Shown here piece after piece: positions 54,929-56,143 of a DNA stretch of 56,143 bases. The stretch is from Terriglobia bacterium. GTDB taxonomy: Bacteria > Acidobacteriota > Terriglobia > Bryobacterales > Bryobacteraceae. The notes below the pieces were generated by a model. It was not told the DNA's origin. It saw only the letters and a list, made by a program, of their open reading frames with translations, and did no database searches. Numbering within the stretch: position 1 is the first letter of the stretch; every line of letters begins with the position of its first letter. The translations under genes and the position numbers were made by a program. The stretch lies in assembly GCA_025350105.1 (NCBI GenBank), contig JANXYJ010000026.1:1-56143 (forward strand). Direction: 5' to 3'.

Positions 54929-56143
54929 ATGTCTATCGCAGAAGTCATCACATCTCAACAACTCCTTGAGCAAGAATACGATAGGGTAGTTCGCGAGGAC
55001 ATTGAATTGTTCCGTTCTCAAGCCGCCGAGCGGATTGCGGGCAAGATGAACGACGACGAACTGCGGCCCCATCGCCTGCGCCGTGGCGTTTACAGCCAGC
55101 GCCAGGAAGGCGTTCACATGATCCGCACAAAGGTGCCAGGCGGCTTGCTGACGTCCAATCAAATGCGCCAGATGGCCAAGGTCGCCGATGAATTTTGTGC
55201 CGGCAAAGGCCACCTGACTACGCGGCAAAACATTCAATATCACTTTGTTCCGCTCCCCAAAGTGGCGGACCTGCTGCACCGGTTGGCAGATGTGCGTTTG
55301 ACCACACGTGAGGCTTGCTATAACACTGTCCGTAATATAACGGCATGCCCGCTTGCCGGTATTCATCCGCACGAGCCCTTTGACGTTCAGCCCTATGCGC
55401 GCATTGCAGCGTTTGCATTTTTGCATAAAGAGCTCACCGATAGCATGCCCCGCAAATTCAAGATCGCGTTTGTGGGTTGCCCAGAAGATTGTATCGCCAC
55501 CACTATCAACGATTGCGGTTTGCGCGCGGTGATTCGCGAAGGCAAACGCGGTTTCCGTGTGACCGTGGCGGGCGGTCTTGGTCCACTCCCCACGGAATCC
55601 AAAGTTCTGCATGAATTCATTCCCGTGGAAGAATTGGTCCCCCGCATTGAATCGATTCTGCGCGTGTTTAACACGTATGGAAATCGTAAGAACAAGAATA
55701 AAGCCCGGTTAAAGTTCGTGCTGCGCGAGCGCGGTTTTGAATGGCTGCGCGATACCATTGAAGAAAATTATCAGGACATTTTGAAGAACGGCGGGATTGC
55801 AACGCCCACTTCCGTGCCGGAGAATTTCGGTGGATTCATGTCCACTAAACCTCCCCTGGGCAACGCGAAATTGCTGCCGGCGTATGAAGTCCATTCGCCG
55901 GAGTTCAACGCCTGGCGCGAAACCAACGCCATGAAGCAGAAGCAGGCTGGCTATTCCATTGTCACCGTCACGACGCCGCAGGGAAATTTGACTGGCGATC
56001 AGATGCGCGGCTTGGCCGATATCGCCGATCAAGCGGGCGACGGCTTCCTGCGTTTTTCCATGAATCAGAACGTCATCTTTGGCTGGATTGCCGAAGGATC
56101 GTTGAAACAGGTTTACGGCGCACTGGCCCAAATGAATTTGTCC
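54929..56143 (+). CDS. Ferredoxin-type nitrite/sulfite reductase, 5' part (cut by window edge)
   Basis: ATG 54929, open for 405 codons to the edge. Reads MSIAEVITSQQLLEQEYDRV, RRGVYSQRQEGVHMIRTKVPGGLLTSNQMRQMAKVADEF, TTRQNIQYHFVPL, NTVRNITACPLAG, FVGCPEDCIATTINDCGLRAV, then the second half-repeat with YSIVTVTTPQGNLTGDQMRGLADIAD. This is the siroheme/4Fe-4S nitrite/sulfite reductase fold: the RQ(N/E) triplets bind siroheme, and the Cys of ACPLAG and the CPEDC pair lie where the cluster ligands of the first half should be. Which substrate it prefers cannot be told. With the CysM-carrier operon, assimilatory sulfite reduction is attractive (inference). Confidence 0.9.
   Translation, partial: MSIAEVITSQQLLEQEYDRVVREDIELFRSQAAERIAGKMNDDELRPHRLRRGVYSQRQEGVHMIRTKVPGGLLTSNQMRQMAKVADEFCAGKGHLTTRQNIQYHFVPLPKVADLLHRLADVRLTTREACYNTVRNITACPLAGIHPHEPFDVQPYARIAAFAFLHKELTDSMPRKFKIAFVGCPEDCIATTINDCGLRAVIREGKRGFRVTVAGGLGPLPTESKVLHEFIPVEELVPRIESILRVFNTYGNRKNKNKARLKFVLRERGFEWLRDTIEENYQDILKNGGIATPTSVPENFGGFMSTKPPLGNAKLLPAYEVHSPEFNAWRETNAMKQKQAGYSIVTVTTPQGNLTGDQMRGLADIADQAGDGFLRFSMNQNVIFGWIAEGSLKQVYGALAQMNLS

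Noticed and set aside
1-56143. CRISPR arrays, tRNA and rRNA genes, prophage or integron features
   Set aside because: Looked for on both strands. There are no regularly spaced repeats with unique spacers, no cloverleaf or att-like ends recognised, and no phage structural genes.

Overview
The window looks like chromosomal DNA of an acidobacterium, most likely of the Bryobacterales/Solibacter kind. This is inferred from gene content, because there is no rRNA or tRNA gene in the window. The signs are an Oar-type TonB-dependent receptor with a carboxypeptidase-regulatory domain, paired DUF2911 proteins, a secreted S8/S53-type peptidase followed by a DUF11-type protein, a MoxR/DUF58/VWA operon, TadE/TadG genes, and a moderately GC-rich coding style with many GTG/TTG starts. 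I saw no phage, plasmid or CRISPR signal. The only mobile DNA is an insertion-sequence junction at the left edge.

Layout. 1-1486: remains of two insertion sequences, an IS3-type orfA cut by the window edge and an IS1182-type transposase whose right end has cut off an aminotransferase gene. 1487-4137: the broken aminotransferase, a frameshifted secreted BPL-N protein and ychF. 4138-8285: long gene-poor gaps with tandem repeats, a small two-helix membrane protein, and the secreted peptidase with its DUF11 neighbour. 8297-10347: a Wzm/Wzt-type ABC exporter and a lipoprotein. 10401-14430: an old-yellow-enzyme gene and a peroxide-stress block (PerR-like regulator with its own operator, rubrerythrin, GlpC-like Fe-S protein, DUF3501). 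14427-22059: spermidine-synthase-like membrane protein, DUF2911 pair, OPT transporter, DUF4126, an Ala/Lys-rich secreted protein and YidB. 22546-25660: TadE-TadE-TadG. 25729-28008: GNAT enzyme and a SoxC/SoxD-like sulfite dehydrogenase pair. 28081-31014: TonB receptor. 31189-34024: sulfur-carrier cysteine pathway (CysM, JAMM protease, CysO-like carrier, MoeZ-like activator). 34154-39124: membrane protein plus amidase, superoxide dismutase, dciA-gatC-gatA, maf. 39107-45472: MoxR-DUF58-BatA-VWA operon. 45524-56143: phenylalanine hydroxylase, flavin reductase, gcvT-gcvH, M28 peptidase, DsbA-like protein, GT39 and the start of a nitrite/sulfite reductase.

Two functional themes stand out. The first is sulfur: sulfite oxidation (SoxCD-like), sulfite or nitrite reduction (right edge) and protein-bound sulfur delivery for cysteine. 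The second is oxidant defence: PerR-like regulator, rubrerythrin block, superoxide dismutase, old yellow enzyme.

The most unusual property is at the DNA level. Sixteen short, near-perfect tandem duplications (period 12-23 bp, 2-5 copies) lie almost exclusively at gene borders. They often include the stop codon, the start codon, a promoter -10 element, or the first or last codons of a gene. One extends the C-terminus of the CysO-like sulfur carrier past its di-glycine, next to the JAMM protease that could trim it. A 21-bp palindrome also recurs, once between genes and once in frame inside the GT39 gene.
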